From positions 62,001-126,000 of the forward strand of contig NZ_MSXW01000002.1 of NCBI RefSeq assembly GCF_001945445.1: a stretch of DNA of 64,000 nt. Reading direction: 5' to 3'. The notes beneath the pieces are model-generated. The model was not told where the DNA came from. It saw nothing but the letters and a program-made list of their open reading frames with translations, and made no database searches. Below, piece by piece: positions 49,093-62,307 of the stretch. The position numbers and the translations under genes were made by a program. The DNA comes from Pseudomonas sp. PA27(2017) (lineage in GTDB: Bacteria; Pseudomonadota; Gammaproteobacteria; Pseudomonadales; Pseudomonadaceae). Positions within the stretch are counted from its first letter, which is position 1; each line of letters starts with the position of its first letter.

Positions 49093-49467
49093 GTGAATAG
49101 CCAACGACCTGTAAACTTAGACCTTCGGACGATAAAACTCCCAGTCACTGCTTACACGTCCATTCTTCACCGTATATCTGGCGTGATCCTTTTCCTCGGC
49201 ATTGCCGTGCTGCTGTTCGGGCTCGACAAATCGCTGTCTTCGGAAGAGGGCTTCGCGCAGGTGAAAGAATGCTTGACCAGCCCGCTGGCCAAGTTCGTGA
49301 TCTGGGGACTGTTGTCCGCTCTGCTGTACCACCTGGTGGCCGGTGTGCGCCACCTGATCATGGATGCTGGAGTCGGTGAGACGCTGGAAGGCGGCAAGCT
49401 GGGTTCCAAAATCGTTCTCGTCGTATCGGCGATCCTGATCGTGCTGCTGGGGGTATGGATATGGTAA
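49093..49467 (+). CDS. sdhC: Succinate dehydrogenase cytochrome b556 subunit
   Basis: The 124-aa membrane anchor has three hydrophobic helices and the heme-ligand region (SILHRISGVILFLGIAVLLF; LLYHLVAGVRHLIMD with the heme His). The start is GTG 49093 (MNSQRPVNLDLRTIKLPVTA). It forms the quinone and heme site with SdhD. The sdhD ATG lies inside its last codons. It begins the long TCA operon. Confidence 0.96.
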   Translation: MNSQRPVNLDLRTIKLPVTAYTSILHRISGVILFLGIAVLLFGLDKSLSSEEGFAQVKECLTSPLAKFVIWGLLSALLYHLVAGVRHLIMDAGVGETLEGGKLGSKIVLVVSAILIVLLGVWIW

Positions 49468-49829
49468 CTAACGTCACGAATTTCTCGCGTTCGGGTCTCT
49501 ACGACTGGATGGCTCAACGCGTTTCTGCGGTCGTGCTCGCGGCTTATGTCCTGTTTCTGCTGGGCTACATCGTCCTGAATCCAGGCATGGGCTACGCCGA
49601 ATGGCATGGCCTGTTCTCCAATAATGCAATGCGCATCTTCAGCCTGCTGACTCTCGTGGCGCTCGGCGTTCACGCCTGGGTCGGCATGTGGACCATCTCC
49701 ACCGACTACCTGACGCCGACCGCGCTGGGCAAGTGGGCAACCGTTGTGCGTTTTCTGTTCCAGGCCGCGTGTGGCATCGCCATGTTCGTGTTCTTCGTCT
49801 GGGGCGTGCAGATTCTTTGGGGTTTCTGA
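49461..49829 (+). CDS. sdhD: Succinate dehydrogenase membrane anchor subunit
   Basis: The 122-aa anchor has three membrane helices (VSAVVLAAYVLFLLGYIVL; IFSLLTLVALGVHAWVGMWT with the heme-region His; FLFQAACGIAMFVFFVW). ATG 49461 (MVTNVTNFSRSGLYDWMAQR) fits the family better than ATG 49455. It overlaps sdhC by seven bases. sdhA begins three bases after its stop. Confidence 0.96.
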   Translation: MVTNVTNFSRSGLYDWMAQRVSAVVLAAYVLFLLGYIVLNPGMGYAEWHGLFSNNAMRIFSLLTLVALGVHAWVGMWTISTDYLTPTALGKWATVVRFLFQAACGIAMFVFFVWGVQILWGF

Positions 49830-49832
49830 TTC

Positions 49833-51605
49833 ATGACTAGCATTCGTACTCTTTCCTATGACGCCATCATCGTCGGTGGTGGCGGTGCCGGTATGCGCGC
49901 TGCTCTGCAGCTGGCGCAAGGCGGTCACAAGACAGCAGTGGTCACCAAGGTCTTCCCGACCCGTTCTCACACCGTTTCGGCCCAGGGCGGCATCACCTGC
50001 GCCATCGCCTCGAACGATCCGAACGATGACTGGCGCTGGCACATGTACGACACCGTCAAGGGGTCCGACTACATCGGCGACCAGGACGCGATCGAATACA
50101 TGTGTTCCGTCGGCCCGGAAGCGGTGTTCGAGCTCGAGCACATGGGTCTGCCGTTCTCCCGTACCGAGCAGGGCCGCATCTATCAGCGTCCGTTCGGTGG
50201 CCAGTCCAAGGGTCCGGACAATCCGACTCAGGCCGCTCGTACCTGCGCCGCTGCCGACCGTACCGGTCACGCGCTGCTGCACACCCTGTACCAGGCCAAC
50301 CTGAAGGCCGGCACCTCGTTCCTCAACGAGTGGTACGCAGTCGACCTGGTGAAGAACCAGGACGGCGCCATCGTCGGTGTCATCGCCATCTGCATCGAAA
50401 CCGGCGAAACCGTCTACATTCGCTCCAAAGCCGTGGTTCTGGCCACCGGCGGTGCTGGGCGTATCTACGCCTCCACCACCAACGCCCTGATCAACACTGG
50501 CGACGGCGTGGGCATGGCCCTGCGTGCTGGCGTGCCGGTGCAGGACATCGAAATGTGGCAGTTCCACCCGACCGGTATCGCCGGCGCTGGTGTACTGGTT
50601 ACCGAAGGCTGCCGTGGTGAAGGTGGTTACCTGATCAACGCCCATGGCGAGCGCTTCATGGAGCGTTATGCGCCCAACGCCAAAGACCTCGCCGGTCGCG
50701 ACGTTGTGGCCCGTTCCATGGTCAAGGAAGTGATCGCCGGCAACGGCTGTGGCCCGAACAAGGACCATGTACTGCTCAAGCTCGACCACCTCGGCGAGGA
50801 AGTGCTGCACAGCCGCCTGCCAGGCATCTGCGAACTGTCGAAGACTTTCGCCCATGTCGACCCGGTCGTCGCGCCCGTTCCGGTCATTCCGACCTGCCAC
50901 TACATGATGGGCGGCGTTGCCACCAACATTCATGGCCAGGCGATCACCCAGGATGCCAACGGCAACGACAAGATCATCGAAGGTCTGTTCGCCGTAGGCG
51001 AAGTGGCTTGCGTATCGGTTCACGGTGCCAACCGTCTGGGCGGCAACTCGCTGCTCGACCTGGTGGTGTTCGGCCGCGCCGCTGGCCTGCACCTGGAAAA
51101 AGCGCTGAAAGAAGGCGTGGAAGTCCGTGGTGCCAGCGAAACCGACATCGAGCTGTCGCTGAGCCGTCTGGCTGGCGTCAACGAGCGCAGCAGTGGCGAA
51201 GACGTTGCCACGCTCAAGCGCGAACTGCAGTCGTGCATGCAGAACTACTTCGGCGTATTCCGCACTGGCGAATACATGAAGAAGGGCATCGCTCAGCTGT
51301 CCGACCTGCGCGAGCGCATCGCCAAGGTCAAGATCAACGACAAGAGCCAGGCCTTCAACACCGCGCGTATCGAAGCGCTGGAGCTGCAGAACCTGCTGGA
51401 AGTCGCCGAAGCCACTGCCATCGCAGCTGACACCCGTACCGAGTCCCGCGGTGCTCACGCCCGTGAAGACTTCGAAGACCGTGACGACACCAACTGGTTG
51501 TGCCACAGCCTGTACTTCCCGGGTGAGAAACGTGTCGCCAAGCGCGATGTCAACTTCTCGCCGAAGACCGTACCGGCGTTTGAACCCAAAGTTCGTACTT
51601 ATTAA
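49833..51605 (+). CDS. sdhA: Succinate dehydrogenase flavoprotein subunit
   Basis: The 590-aa flavoprotein has the FAD-binding [11 protein letters not shown], the covalent FAD site [10 protein letters not shown] (His46) and the substrate-site motifs [20 protein letters not shown] and [14 protein letters not shown]. It oxidises succinate to fumarate at the membrane. It follows sdhD by three bases. A 779-codon antisense frame lies across it and is a coding shadow. Confidence 0.97.
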   Translation: MTSIRTLSYDAIIVGGGGAGMRAALQLAQGGHKTAVVTKVFPTRSHTVSAQGGITCAIASNDPNDDWRWHMYDTVKGSDYIGDQDAIEYMCSVGPEAVFELEHMGLPFSRTEQGRIYQRPFGGQSKGPDNPTQAARTCAAADRTGHALLHTLYQANLKAGTSFLNEWYAVDLVKNQDGAIVGVIAICIETGETVYIRSKAVVLATGGAGRIYASTTNALINTGDGVGMALRAGVPVQDIEMWQFHPTGIAGAGVLVTEGCRGEGGYLINAHGERFMERYAPNAKDLAGRDVVARSMVKEVIAGNGCGPNKDHVLLKLDHLGEEVLHSRLPGICELSKTFAHVDPVVAPVPVIPTCHYMMGGVATNIHGQAITQDANGNDKIIEGLFAVGEVACVSVHGANRLGGNSLLDLVVFGRAAGLHLEKALKEGVEVRGASETDIELSLSRLAGVNERSSGEDVATLKRELQSCMQNYFGVFRTGEYMKKGIAQLSDLRERIAKVKINDKSQAFNTARIEALELQNLLEVAEATAIAADTRTESRGAHAREDFEDRDDTNWLCHSLYFPGEKRVAKRDVNFSPKTVPAFEPKVRTY

Positions 51606-51616
51606 GGGTGGCTACC

Positions 51617-52336
51617 ATGTCTCTTGGCAAAAGCTTGAAAGTCAGCGTTTATCGCTACAACCCGGAAGCGGACAAAGCGCCGTTCATGCAGGACTTCGAC
51701 ATCACCATCGACGGCAAAGACCTGATGGTGCTGGACATCCTGGCGCTCATCAAAGAACAGGACGAAGGCTTCTCCTACCGTCGTTCCTGCCGTGAAGGCG
51801 TTTGTGGCTCCGACGGCATGAACATCAGTGGCAAGAACGGCCTGGCCTGCATCACGCCGATCTCCAGCGTGGTCAAGGGCAACAAGCTGGTGATCCGCCC
51901 GCTGCCTGGCCTGCCGGTCATTCGTGACCTGGTCGTCGATATGAGCATCTTCTACAAACAGTACGAGAAGGTGCAGCCGTTCCTGCAGAACGACACGCCG
52001 GCTCCGGCCATCGAACGTCTGCAGTCGCCGGAAGAGCGCGAGAAGCTCGACGGCCTGTACGAGTGCATCCTGTGTGCATGCTGCTCGACCAGCTGCCCGT
52101 CGTTCTGGTGGAACCCGGACAAGTTCCTGGGCCCGGCTGCACTGCTGCAGGCCTATCGCTTCTTGGCCGACAGCCGTGATACCAAGACCGCGGAACGATT
52201 GGCGTCGCTCGATGATCCATTCAGTGTGTTCCGCTGCCGTGGGATCATGAACTGCGTGAACGTGTGCCCCAAGGGTCTGAACCCGACCAAGGCCATCGGT
52301 CACGTACGCAACATGCTGCTGCAAAGCGGCACCTGA
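51617..52336 (+). CDS. sdhB: Succinate dehydrogenase iron-sulfur subunit
   Basis: The 239-aa protein carries the 2Fe-2S motif (SCREGVCGSDGMNISG, later GLAC) and the 4Fe-4S/3Fe-4S motifs CILCACCSTSCPSFWW and CRGIMNCVNVCPKGL. It passes electrons from SdhA to quinone. AAGGGTGG before ATG 51617 decides the start over an upstream GTG at 51608. A 249-bp gap with two hairpins follows before sucA. Confidence 0.97.
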   Translation: MSLGKSLKVSVYRYNPEADKAPFMQDFDITIDGKDLMVLDILALIKEQDEGFSYRRSCREGVCGSDGMNISGKNGLACITPISSVVKGNKLVIRPLPGLPVIRDLVVDMSIFYKQYEKVQPFLQNDTPAPAIERLQSPEEREKLDGLYECILCACCSTSCPSFWWNPDKFLGPAALLQAYRFLADSRDTKTAERLASLDDPFSVFRCRGIMNCVNVCPKGLNPTKAIGHVRNMLLQSGT

Positions 52337-52372
52337 TTCACCGTTCTTTAGCTGTACCCGTAACACCTGCCG

Positions 52373-52428
52373 CACCGACGTAATGTCGGTGTTGCAGTAT
52401 CGCCAGGACGTTGGCCTAGCCGCCAACG
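52373..52428 (+). repeat. Two hairpins in the sdhB-sucA gap
   Basis: CACCGAC/GTCGGTG (52373-52379 with 52385-52391, loop GTAAT) and CGTTGGC/GCCAACG (52409-52415 with 52422-52428). Neither has a T tract. They may process or stabilise the long mRNA. No gene was found in 52337-52585. Confidence 0.45.
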
Positions 52429-52585
52429 CCCTCATACGAAAAATATGACGACCAGCAGGGGCATTCGGGCTGGTGCCCGGACTATCTGCGGGATTCTTGG
52501 TGGCTTGTTGAAGTCGCTGCAACATGACTTCGAAAGCCAGTCGGTGTCCTCGCCGGTGGTGTCCCCTTACCGAGGGTGACCAAGC

Positions 52586-55417
52586 ATGCAAGAAAGCGTG
52601 ATGCAGCGCATGTGGGACAGTGCCCACCTATCCGGTGGTAACGCTGCCTACGTGGAGGAGCTCTATGAGCTCTACCTGCACGATCCCAACGCCGTGCCGG
52701 AAGAGTGGCGCACTTATTTCGATAAGTTGCCGTCCGAAGGCAGCACCGCCAATGACGTATCGCACTCGACGATTCGTGATCATTTCGTGTTGCTGGCCAA
52801 GAACCAGCGTCGCGCTCAGCCGGCTTCTGCCGGGACAGTGAGCAGCGAACACGAGAAGAAGCAGGTCGAAGTGTTGCGGTTGATTCAGGCATTCCGCATG
52901 CGTGGCCACCAGGCGGCTCAGCTCGATCCGCTTGGGCTGTGGCAGCGTCCTGTTCCTGCTGATCTGTCGATCAGCCATTACAGCCTTACCGACGCGGATC
53001 TGGATACCACCTTCCGCACGGGTGGTCTGGCAATCGGCAAAGAAGAAGCAACTTTGCGGGAAATCCGCGACGCTTTGCATCAGACATATTGTCGCACCAT
53101 CGGCTCCGAGTTCACTCACATCGTCGATTCCGATCAGCGCAGCTGGTTCCAGCAGCGTCTGGAAAGCGTTCGTGGTCGCCCGCAGATCTCCGCCGAGGTG
53201 CAGAGCCACCTGCTCGAGCGCCTCACCGCTGCTGAAGGTCTGGAAAAGTACCTGGGCACCAAATACCCGGGCACCAAGCGCTTCGGTCTGGAAGGTGGCG
53301 AGAGCCTGATTCCGATGCTGGACGAGATCATCCAGCGCTCCGGCTCCTACGGCACCAAGGAAATCGTCATCGGCATGGCCCACCGTGGCCGTCTGAACGT
53401 GCTGGTCAACACCTTCGGCAAGAACCCGCGCGACCTGTTCGACGAGTTCGAAGGCAAGAAGGTCGAAGGCCTGAGCTCCGGTGACGTGAAGTACCACCAG
53501 GGTTTCTCCTCGAACGTGATGACCTCGGGTGGCGAAGTGCACCTGGCGCTGGCGTTCAACCCGTCGCACCTGGAGATCGTTTCTCCGGTGGTCGAAGGTT
53601 CGGTACGTGCTCGCCAGGATCGTCGCAGTGACGCGACCGGCGACAAGGTCGTGCCGATTTCCATCCACGGTGACGCGGCATTCGCCGGTCAGGGCGTGGT
53701 CATGGAAACCTTCCAGATGTCGCAGACCCGTGCCTACAAGACGGGCGGCACCATCCACATCGTGATCAACAACCAGGTTGGCTTCACCACCAACCGGGCC
53801 GACGACGCGCGTTCCACCGAGTACGCCACCGACGTCGCCAAGATGATCCAGGCGCCGATCTTCCATGTGAATGGCGATGATCCGGAAGCCGTGCTGTTCG
53901 TTACCCAACTGGCCGTCGATTACCGCATGCAGTACAAGCGTGACGTGGTGATCGACCTGGTCTGCTACCGTCGCCGCGGCCACAACGAGGCCGACGAGCC
54001 GAGTGGCACCCAGCCGCTGATGTACCAGCAGATCGCCAAACAGCGCACCACGCGCGAACTGTACGCCGACGCCCTGACCGGCGGTGGTCGTTTGACCGCC
54101 GAAGCGGTGCAGGCTCCGGTGGACGAGTACCGCACGGCGCTCGACAACGGTCAGCACGTGGTCAAGAGCCTGGTCAAGGAGCCGAACAAGGAACTGTTCG
54201 TGGACTGGCGTCCGTACCTGGGCCATGCCTGGACCGCGCGTCACGACACCCGCTTCGACCTCAAGACCCTGCAAGAGCTGTCCAGCAAACTGCTGCAGAC
54301 TCCGGACGGTTTCGTGGTTCAGCGTCAGGTCGGCAAGATCTACGAAGACCGCGGCAAGATGGGCGCCGGTGGCCTGCCGCTGAACTGGGGCTACGCCGAG
54401 ACGATGGCCTACGCGACCCTGCTGGTCGAAGGTCACCCGATCCGTATCACCGGTCAGGACGTGGGTCGCGGTACTTTCTCGCACCGTCATGCACAACTGC
54501 ATAACCAGAAGGATGGTTCGGCCTACCTGCCACTGCAGAACCTGTACGAAGGTCAGCCGCGTTTCGACCTGTACGACTCCTTCCTGTCGGAAGAAGCGGT
54601 ACTGGCTTTCGAATACGGTTATGCCACCACCACGCCAAATGCGCTGGTGATCTGGGAAGCTCAGTTCGGCGACTTCGCCAACGGCGCCCAGGTGGTGTTC
54701 GACCAGTTCATTTCCAGCGGCGAAACCAAGTGGGGTCGTCTGTGCGGCCTGACCATGCTGCTGCCGCACGGTTATGAAGGGCAGGGCCCGGAGCACTCCT
54801 CGGCACGCCTGGAGCGTTATCTGCAGCTGTGCGCCGAGCAGAACATCCAGGTCGCGGTACCGACCACGCCAGCGCAGATCTACCACCTGCTGCGCCGTCA
54901 GGTCATTCGCCCGCTGCGCAAGCCGCTGGTCGTGCTGACGCCCAAGTCGCTGCTGCGCCACAAGCTGGCCGTATCGACTCTGGAGGATCTAGCCGAAGGT
55001 TCGTTCCAGACCGTCATCCCGGAAATCGATGCCATCGACCCGAAAAAGGTCGAGCGTCTGGTGCTGTGCAGCGGCAAGGTCTACTACGACCTGCTGGAAA
55101 AACGCCGCGCCGAAGGCCGCGAAGATATCGCCATCGTGCGTATCGAGCAGCTGTATCCGTTCCCGGAAGACGACCTGGCCGAGGTTCTCGCACCGTACAA
55201 GAACCTCAAGCACATCGTCTGGTGTCAGGAAGAGCCGATGAACCAGGGCGCCTGGTACTGCAGCCAGCACCATATGCGTCGTGCCGCTTCGGCGCACAAG
55301 AAGTCGCTGGTGCTCGAGTATGCCGGGCGTGATGCCTCGGCCGCTCCGGCCTGTGGTTATGCGTCCATGCACGCCGAACAGCAGGAAAAACTGCTGCAGG
55401 ATGCCTTCACCGTTTAA
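52586..55417 (+). CDS. sucA: 2-oxoglutarate dehydrogenase E1 component
   Basis: The 943-aa thiamine-diphosphate enzyme begins MQESVMQRMWDSAHLSGGNA. It has the E1o motifs GMAHRGRLNVLVNTFGKNP, IHGDAAFAGQGVVMETFQMS and the C-terminal VWCQEEPMNQGAWY. It decarboxylates 2-oxoglutarate and transfers succinyl to SucB lipoate. It sits between sdhB and sucB with a hairpin on each side. The 777-codon minus-strand frame across it is a shadow. Confidence 0.97.
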   Translation: MQESVMQRMWDSAHLSGGNAAYVEELYELYLHDPNAVPEEWRTYFDKLPSEGSTANDVSHSTIRDHFVLLAKNQRRAQPASAGTVSSEHEKKQVEVLRLIQAFRMRGHQAAQLDPLGLWQRPVPADLSISHYSLTDADLDTTFRTGGLAIGKEEATLREIRDALHQTYCRTIGSEFTHIVDSDQRSWFQQRLESVRGRPQISAEVQSHLLERLTAAEGLEKYLGTKYPGTKRFGLEGGESLIPMLDEIIQRSGSYGTKEIVIGMAHRGRLNVLVNTFGKNPRDLFDEFEGKKVEGLSSGDVKYHQGFSSNVMTSGGEVHLALAFNPSHLEIVSPVVEGSVRARQDRRSDATGDKVVPISIHGDAAFAGQGVVMETFQMSQTRAYKTGGTIHIVINNQVGFTTNRADDARSTEYATDVAKMIQAPIFHVNGDDPEAVLFVTQLAVDYRMQYKRDVVIDLVCYRRRGHNEADEPSGTQPLMYQQIAKQRTTRELYADALTGGGRLTAEAVQAPVDEYRTALDNGQHVVKSLVKEPNKELFVDWRPYLGHAWTARHDTRFDLKTLQELSSKLLQTPDGFVVQRQVGKIYEDRGKMGAGGLPLNWGYAETMAYATLLVEGHPIRITGQDVGRGTFSHRHAQLHNQKDGSAYLPLQNLYEGQPRFDLYDSFLSEEAVLAFEYGYATTTPNALVIWEAQFGDFANGAQVVFDQFISSGETKWGRLCGLTMLLPHGYEGQGPEHSSARLERYLQLCAEQNIQVAVPTTPAQIYHLLRRQVIRPLRKPLVVLTPKSLLRHKLAVSTLEDLAEGSFQTVIPEIDAIDPKKVERLVLCSGKVYYDLLEKRRAEGREDIAIVRIEQLYPFPEDDLAEVLAPYKNLKHIVWCQEEPMNQGAWYCSQHHMRRAASAHKKSLVLEYAGRDASAAPACGYASMHAEQQEKLLQDAFTV

Positions 55418-55429
55418 TGCCATCGCGAA

Positions 55430-55455
55430 GGAGGCGGCCCGTTGAGGCCGCTTCC
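55430..55455 (+). repeat. Hairpin between sucA and sucB
   Basis: GGAGGCGGCC (55430-55439), loop CGTTGA, GGCCGCTTCC (55446-55455), with one G-U pair. There is no T tract, so read-through into sucB is expected. Confidence 0.5.
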
Positions 55456-55487
55456 TCGAAACCACCGAATTTAAGGAACAGAACACA

Positions 55488-56714
55488 ATGGCTATCGAGA
55501 TCAAAGCCCCTACATTCCCCGAATCGGTCGCCGACGGCACCGTGGCCACCTGGCACAAGAAGCCGGGCGAAGCGGTAAAGCGCGATGAGCTGATCGTCGA
55601 CATCGAGACCGACAAGGTCGTGATCGAAGTGCTGGCCGAGGCCGATGGCGTGGTTGCCGAGATCGTCAAGAACGAAGGCGACACCGTCCTCTCCAACGAA
55701 GTGCTGGGCAAGCTGACCGAAGGTGGCGCTGCCGCTCCGGCCGCCGCACCTGCTCAAGCCGCTGCTGCGCCGGCCCAGGCTGCCGCTGCGCCGGCCGCTG
55801 CTGGCGGTGACGACCAGATCCTCTCGCCAGCCGCTCGCAAGCTGGCTGAAGAGAACGGCATCGATCCGAACAGCATCAGCGGTTCGGGCAAGGGCGGCCG
55901 TGTGACCAAGGAAGACGTAGTCGCCGCCGTTGAAGCCAAGAAGAACGCTCCTGCTGCCAAGCCTGCTGCAACCGCCGCTGCCGCAGCCCCGGTAGTAACC
56001 GGCGCTGGCGACCGTACCGAGAAGCGCGTGCCGATGACTCGCGTTCGCGCCACCGTTGCCCGTCGCCTGGTCGAAGCCCAGTCGAACATGGCGATGCTGA
56101 CCACCTTCAACGAAGTCGACATGTCCGAGATCATGGCGCTGCGTTCGAAGTACAAGGATCAGTTCGAGAAAGCCCACAACGGCACTCGCCTGGGCTTCAT
56201 GTCCTTCTTCGTCAAGGCGGCTACCGAGGCGCTGAAGCGTCTGCCGGCGGTCAACGCCTCGATCGATGGCAACGACATCGTCTACCACGGTTACCAGGAC
56301 ATCGGCGTAGCCGTTTCCAGCGACCGTGGCCTGGTTGTTCCGGTTCTGCGTAACGCCGAACTGATGGGCCTGGCCGACATCGAAGCCGGTATCGCCGCCT
56401 ACGGCAAGAAAGCCCGCGACGGCAAGCTGTCCATCGAGGAAATGACCGGTGGTACCTTCACCATCACCAACGGTGGTACCTTCGGTTCGATGATGTCGAC
56501 GCCGATCGTCAACCCGCCGCAAGCCGCGATCCTGGGCATGCACAACATCATCCAGCGCCCGGTTGCCGTGAACGGCCAAGTGGTCATTCGCCCGATGATG
56601 TACCTGGCGCTGTCCTACGATCACCGCCTGATCGATGGTAAAGAAGCCGTGACCTTCCTGGTGACCATCAAGAACCTGCTGGAAGACCCAGCGCGTCTGC
56701 TGCTGGACATCTAA
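55488..56714 (+). CDS. sucB: Dihydrolipoyl succinyltransferase (E2 of 2-oxoglutarate dehydrogenase)
   Basis: The 408-aa E2 has one lipoyl domain with Lys43 in [11 protein letters not shown]. Ala/Pro-rich linkers (about residues 83-105 and 145-170) flank a peripheral subunit-binding domain ([20 protein letters not shown]). The catalytic domain carries the C-terminal [15 protein letters not shown] with catalytic His. It forms the 24-mer core that binds SucA and LpdG. AAGGAACAG precedes the start. Confidence 0.97.
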   Translation: MAIEIKAPTFPESVADGTVATWHKKPGEAVKRDELIVDIETDKVVIEVLAEADGVVAEIVKNEGDTVLSNEVLGKLTEGGAAAPAAAPAQAAAAPAQAAAAPAAAGGDDQILSPAARKLAEENGIDPNSISGSGKGGRVTKEDVVAAVEAKKNAPAAKPAATAAAAAPVVTGAGDRTEKRVPMTRVRATVARRLVEAQSNMAMLTTFNEVDMSEIMALRSKYKDQFEKAHNGTRLGFMSFFVKAATEALKRLPAVNASIDGNDIVYHGYQDIGVAVSSDRGLVVPVLRNAELMGLADIEAGIAAYGKKARDGKLSIEEMTGGTFTITNGGTFGSMMSTPIVNPPQAAILGMHNIIQRPVAVNGQVVIRPMMYLALSYDHRLIDGKEAVTFLVTIKNLLEDPARLLLDI

Positions 56715-56788
56715 ACGCAGCTGCGGGTCGTGGACGCTGCGCCCTACAGGGCCTTCGTCCGCGGCTCGAGCTCGAAGCTTTACGCTAA

Positions 56789-58237
<1,449 letters not shown>

Positions 58238-58247
58238 GACGTCGCAT

Positions 58248-58271
58248 GCCGGCCTTCGGGCCGGCGTTTTT
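58248..58271 (+). terminator. Terminator after lpdG
   Basis: GCCGGCC (58248-58254), TTCG tetraloop, GGCCGGC (58259-58265), G, then five T. It implies that sucCD has its own promoter in 58272-58425 or depends on read-through. Confidence 0.88.
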
Positions 58272-58425
58272 CAGGCGTTCTCTGGCATAGAACCACGGCG
58301 CGTTGCCTGGGTCGGGCTCGGCTCGACACGGAATGTGCGCCGGACTGCCTAATGGTGGTCACAGGTGGTGCGGCACGTGAGTGCGGCGCCGATGCGCAAT
58401 ACCTAAACGAAGACGGTAGACAAGC

Positions 58426-59591
<1,166 letters not shown>

Positions 59592-59592
<1 letters not shown>

Positions 59593-60479
59593 TGAGCGTC
59601 CTGATCAATAAAGACACCAAGGTTATCTGCCAGGGTTTCACTGGTTCGCAAGGTACCTTCCACTCCGAACAAGCCATCGCCTACGGCACCCAGATGGTTG
59701 GCGGCGTGACTCCGGGCAAAGGCGGCACCACTCACCTGGGCCTGCCGGTGTTCAACACCGTGAAAGAAGCCGTTGAAGCCACTGGCGCCGACGCTTCGGT
59801 CATCTACGTTCCGGCTCCGTTCTGCAAGGACTCGATCCTGGAAGCGGCTTTCGGCGGCATCAAGCTGATCGTATGCATCACCGAAGGCATCCCGACCCTC
59901 GACATGCTCGACGCCAAGGTCAAGTGTGACGAGCTGGGCGTTCGCCTGATCGGCCCGAACTGCCCGGGCGTGATCACGCCCGGCGAGTGCAAGATCGGCA
60001 TCATGCCGGGTCACATCCACCTGCCAGGCAAGGTAGGCATCGTGTCGCGTTCCGGCACCCTGACCTATGAAGCCGTCAAGCAGACCACCGACGCCGGTTT
60101 CGGCCAGTCCACCTGCGTGGGCATCGGTGGCGACCCCATCCCGGGCTCCAACTTCATCGACATCCTGAAGCTGTTCCAGGAAGACCCGAAGACCGAAGCG
60201 ATCGTCATGATCGGCGAGATCGGCGGTTCGGCTGAAGAAGAAGCGGCTGCCTACATCAAAGCTAACGTCACCAAGCCTGTAGTTTCCTACATCGCTGGTG
60301 TGACCGCTCCGCCCGGCAAGCGCATGGGCCACGCTGGCGCCATCATCTCCGGCGGCAAAGGCACTGCAGACGAGAAATTCGCTGCGCTGCAGGACGCTGG
60401 TGTGAAAACCGTGCGTTCCCTGGCTGACATCGGCAAGGCCCTGGCCGAGCTGACCGGTTGGGAAGTGAAGAAGGCGTAA
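59592..60479 (+). CDS. sucD: Succinyl-CoA synthetase, alpha subunit
   Basis: The 295-aa subunit has the CoA-binding [20 protein letters not shown], the loop [20 protein letters not shown] and the phosphorylated-His motif [20 protein letters not shown]. It completes the TCA cluster. The start shares one base with the sucC stop and a strong terminator follows. Confidence 0.97.
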
Positions 60480-60496
60480 GCCATTCTGATCTGACG

Positions 60497-60529
60497 AAAG
60501 AAGGCCACCCTCGGGTGGCCTTCTTTTTG
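60497..60529 (+). terminator. Terminator of the sucCD transcript
   Basis: AAAGAAGGCCACCC (60497-60510) pairs with GGGTGGCCTTCTTT (60513-60526), followed by TT. It ends the TCA cluster. Confidence 0.93.
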
Positions 60530-60666
60530 GCCGGAATAATTCCAACTTCTTTGTACTTCGTCTGTTGGTCGTCTCGCCGTTGATCCAAAAATCCAAGGTC
60601 ATGGGCCACTCAATAAAAAACTCCACTTGGAATACGTAAGTTGATCACGACAGCGAGTTTTTGAGC

Positions 60667-60694
60667 TTGACGTGATTTTTGAATCTTTTAGGAT
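60667..60694 (+). promoter_or_regulatory. Candidate promoter of the type I secretion locus
   Basis: TTGACG (60667-60672), 16-bp spacer, TAGGAT (60689-60694), in a stretch of lower GC than the surroundings. It lies 40 bp before the TolC-like start. The remainder of 60530-60734 holds no gene that I can see. Confidence 0.45.
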
Positions 60695-60734
60695 TCGCGA
60701 GCCATCTCGCCGAGGCTTTTGACAAGGATTGTTA

Positions 60735-62162
60735 ATGCGATATCTCTCTGGCTTCCTGGGCTTGTTTGCCGTATTGCTGGCACCTATAGCATCTTTTGCC
60801 CAGGCCTCCGATAGGCCGTCTCCCACACGGGCCAGCCTTCTTTCCGTCTATACCCAGGCGGCGTTACATGACGCTGAACTCTCGGCCGCACGCCATGAGT
60901 ATCGGGCGCGCACCGAGGCTACCCCCCAAGCTCGTTCGGGGTTGCTGCCGAGCATCACCGCAGGAATGGTTAGCGAATCGACCCGGCTTGATAGAGATAG
61001 CCCTTCACTCATTCGCTCCCGAAGTGGCACGACGCTTCGCGCAAGCCTTACTCAACCGTTATTTCGCCTTGACCGCTGGTTCGAGCTCAAGGCTGCCCAC
61101 GCTGAAGTTGCCCAGGCCGAGATGGAGCTTGCGTCCAAGGAGCAAGCTCTGATCTTGCGGGCGGCTGAAGCGTATTTCGAAACGCTGCGTCAACTTGATG
61201 CCCTTGCCGCATCGCGAGCCGAGGAATCGGCTCTGCTCGAGCAGCGGGCCCAGGCGCAAGGGCGCCTCGAAGGCGGTGTCGCCAGCATCACCGACGTGCT
61301 GGATGCGCAGGCTGCCTATGACCTTGCCCGGGCGAATTCCAAGGTGTTTCAGCGCAACGTCGACGAGGCCTTCGATGTGCTGTATCGGCTGACTACACGA
61401 GACTATATCGATATCGATGGTGTAGCCCACTCCATGCCGGTAAACCCGCCATTTCCCAACGATCCAGCGTCATGGGTCGATTCGGCTACCAAGCAGAACC
61501 TCAACCTGCTTGCGAGCGATCACGCGGTCACCTTCGCGGAGGAGAAAGTCAGGCAGAGCAAGGCAGGCTATGCACCGACGGTAGATGTGGTCGCGTCCTA
61601 TCGAAAAGGCGACAACGACAGTTTCGGCTACAACAACCCATCTGATTTTGGTCGCAGCGATTATCGCGATGATGTCGCGCAGAGCAGCATTGGCATCGAG
61701 CTGAACGTTCCGCTCTACAGTGGTGGCATGACTCGTTCGCAGGTTCGCCAGTCTGTGGAACTCTTGGCCAAGAGCGAAGATGATCGCGAAAACGCGAGGC
61801 GTGAAGTGGTTTTGCTGACCAGAAGCTCTCATCGAGCGATCAACGTAGGAGTGGAGCAAATTGCAGCGCGGCTGCAGGCCATAAAGTCTGGCCGGATGTC
61901 GCTGGAAGCCAACGAAGTTGGCTTGAGGGTGGGAACTCGCAATATGGCCGATGTGCTGAACGCTCAGCGGCAGCTCTACGCGGCTGTCCGGGATTACAAC
62001 AATTTTCGGTATGACTACATCATCGATAACTTCAAGCTCAAGCAAGCTGCCGGCATGCTGAGTGTTGGTGATCTGGAGGAGTTTTCTGGCTACCTGAAGG
62101 CGGATTACGATCCTGACCGCGACTTCCTGCCGACGGTAGGTCCTGACGAGAATCGCCGTTAA
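60735..62162 (+). CDS. TolC-family outer-membrane protein of a type I secretion system
   Basis: The 475-aa precursor has a signal peptide (MRYLSGFLGLFAVLLAPIAS, cut near SFAQA). The TolC/LapE-type repeat architecture follows: two OEP domains with long coiled coils (FELKAAHAEVAQAEMELASK; LEGGVASITDVLDAQAAYDL; MSLEANEVGLRVGTRNMADV; LNAQRQLYAAVRDYNNFRYD). It forms the outer-membrane tunnel of a type I exporter, and an HlyB-like gene follows. AAGGA at 60724-60728 decides ATG 60735. Codon and base composition look less GC-rich than the TCA genes, which hints at transfer. Confidence 0.9.
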   Translation: MRYLSGFLGLFAVLLAPIASFAQASDRPSPTRASLLSVYTQAALHDAELSAARHEYRARTEATPQARSGLLPSITAGMVSESTRLDRDSPSLIRSRSGTTLRASLTQPLFRLDRWFELKAAHAEVAQAEMELASKEQALILRAAEAYFETLRQLDALAASRAEESALLEQRAQAQGRLEGGVASITDVLDAQAAYDLARANSKVFQRNVDEAFDVLYRLTTRDYIDIDGVAHSMPVNPPFPNDPASWVDSATKQNLNLLASDHAVTFAEEKVRQSKAGYAPTVDVVASYRKGDNDSFGYNNPSDFGRSDYRDDVAQSSIGIELNVPLYSGGMTRSQVRQSVELLAKSEDDRENARREVVLLTRSSHRAINVGVEQIAARLQAIKSGRMSLEANEVGLRVGTRNMADVLNAQRQLYAAVRDYNNFRYDYIIDNFKLKQAAGMLSVGDLEEFSGYLKADYDPDRDFLPTVGPDENRR

Positions 62163-62307
62163 CCCCAGCTACTTCAAACCATAATCGCTTCACCATGAGG
62201 GCGTCGTGGGGGCTTCTTCAGGTGTAAATATCGTCAGTAAATAGTGTGAACAATTCGCGATTATGGATCTTGCTCTAGAGCCGCGCACGAGTAAAATCCG
62301 CATGAGC

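Noticed and set aside
49167..51506. 779-codon open frame antisense to sdhA
   Set aside because: A shadow of sdhA; repetitive low-complexity content without a plausible start site.
52628..54961. 777-codon open frame antisense to sucA
   Set aside because: A shadow of sucA with no ribosome-binding site and no family match I can recognise.
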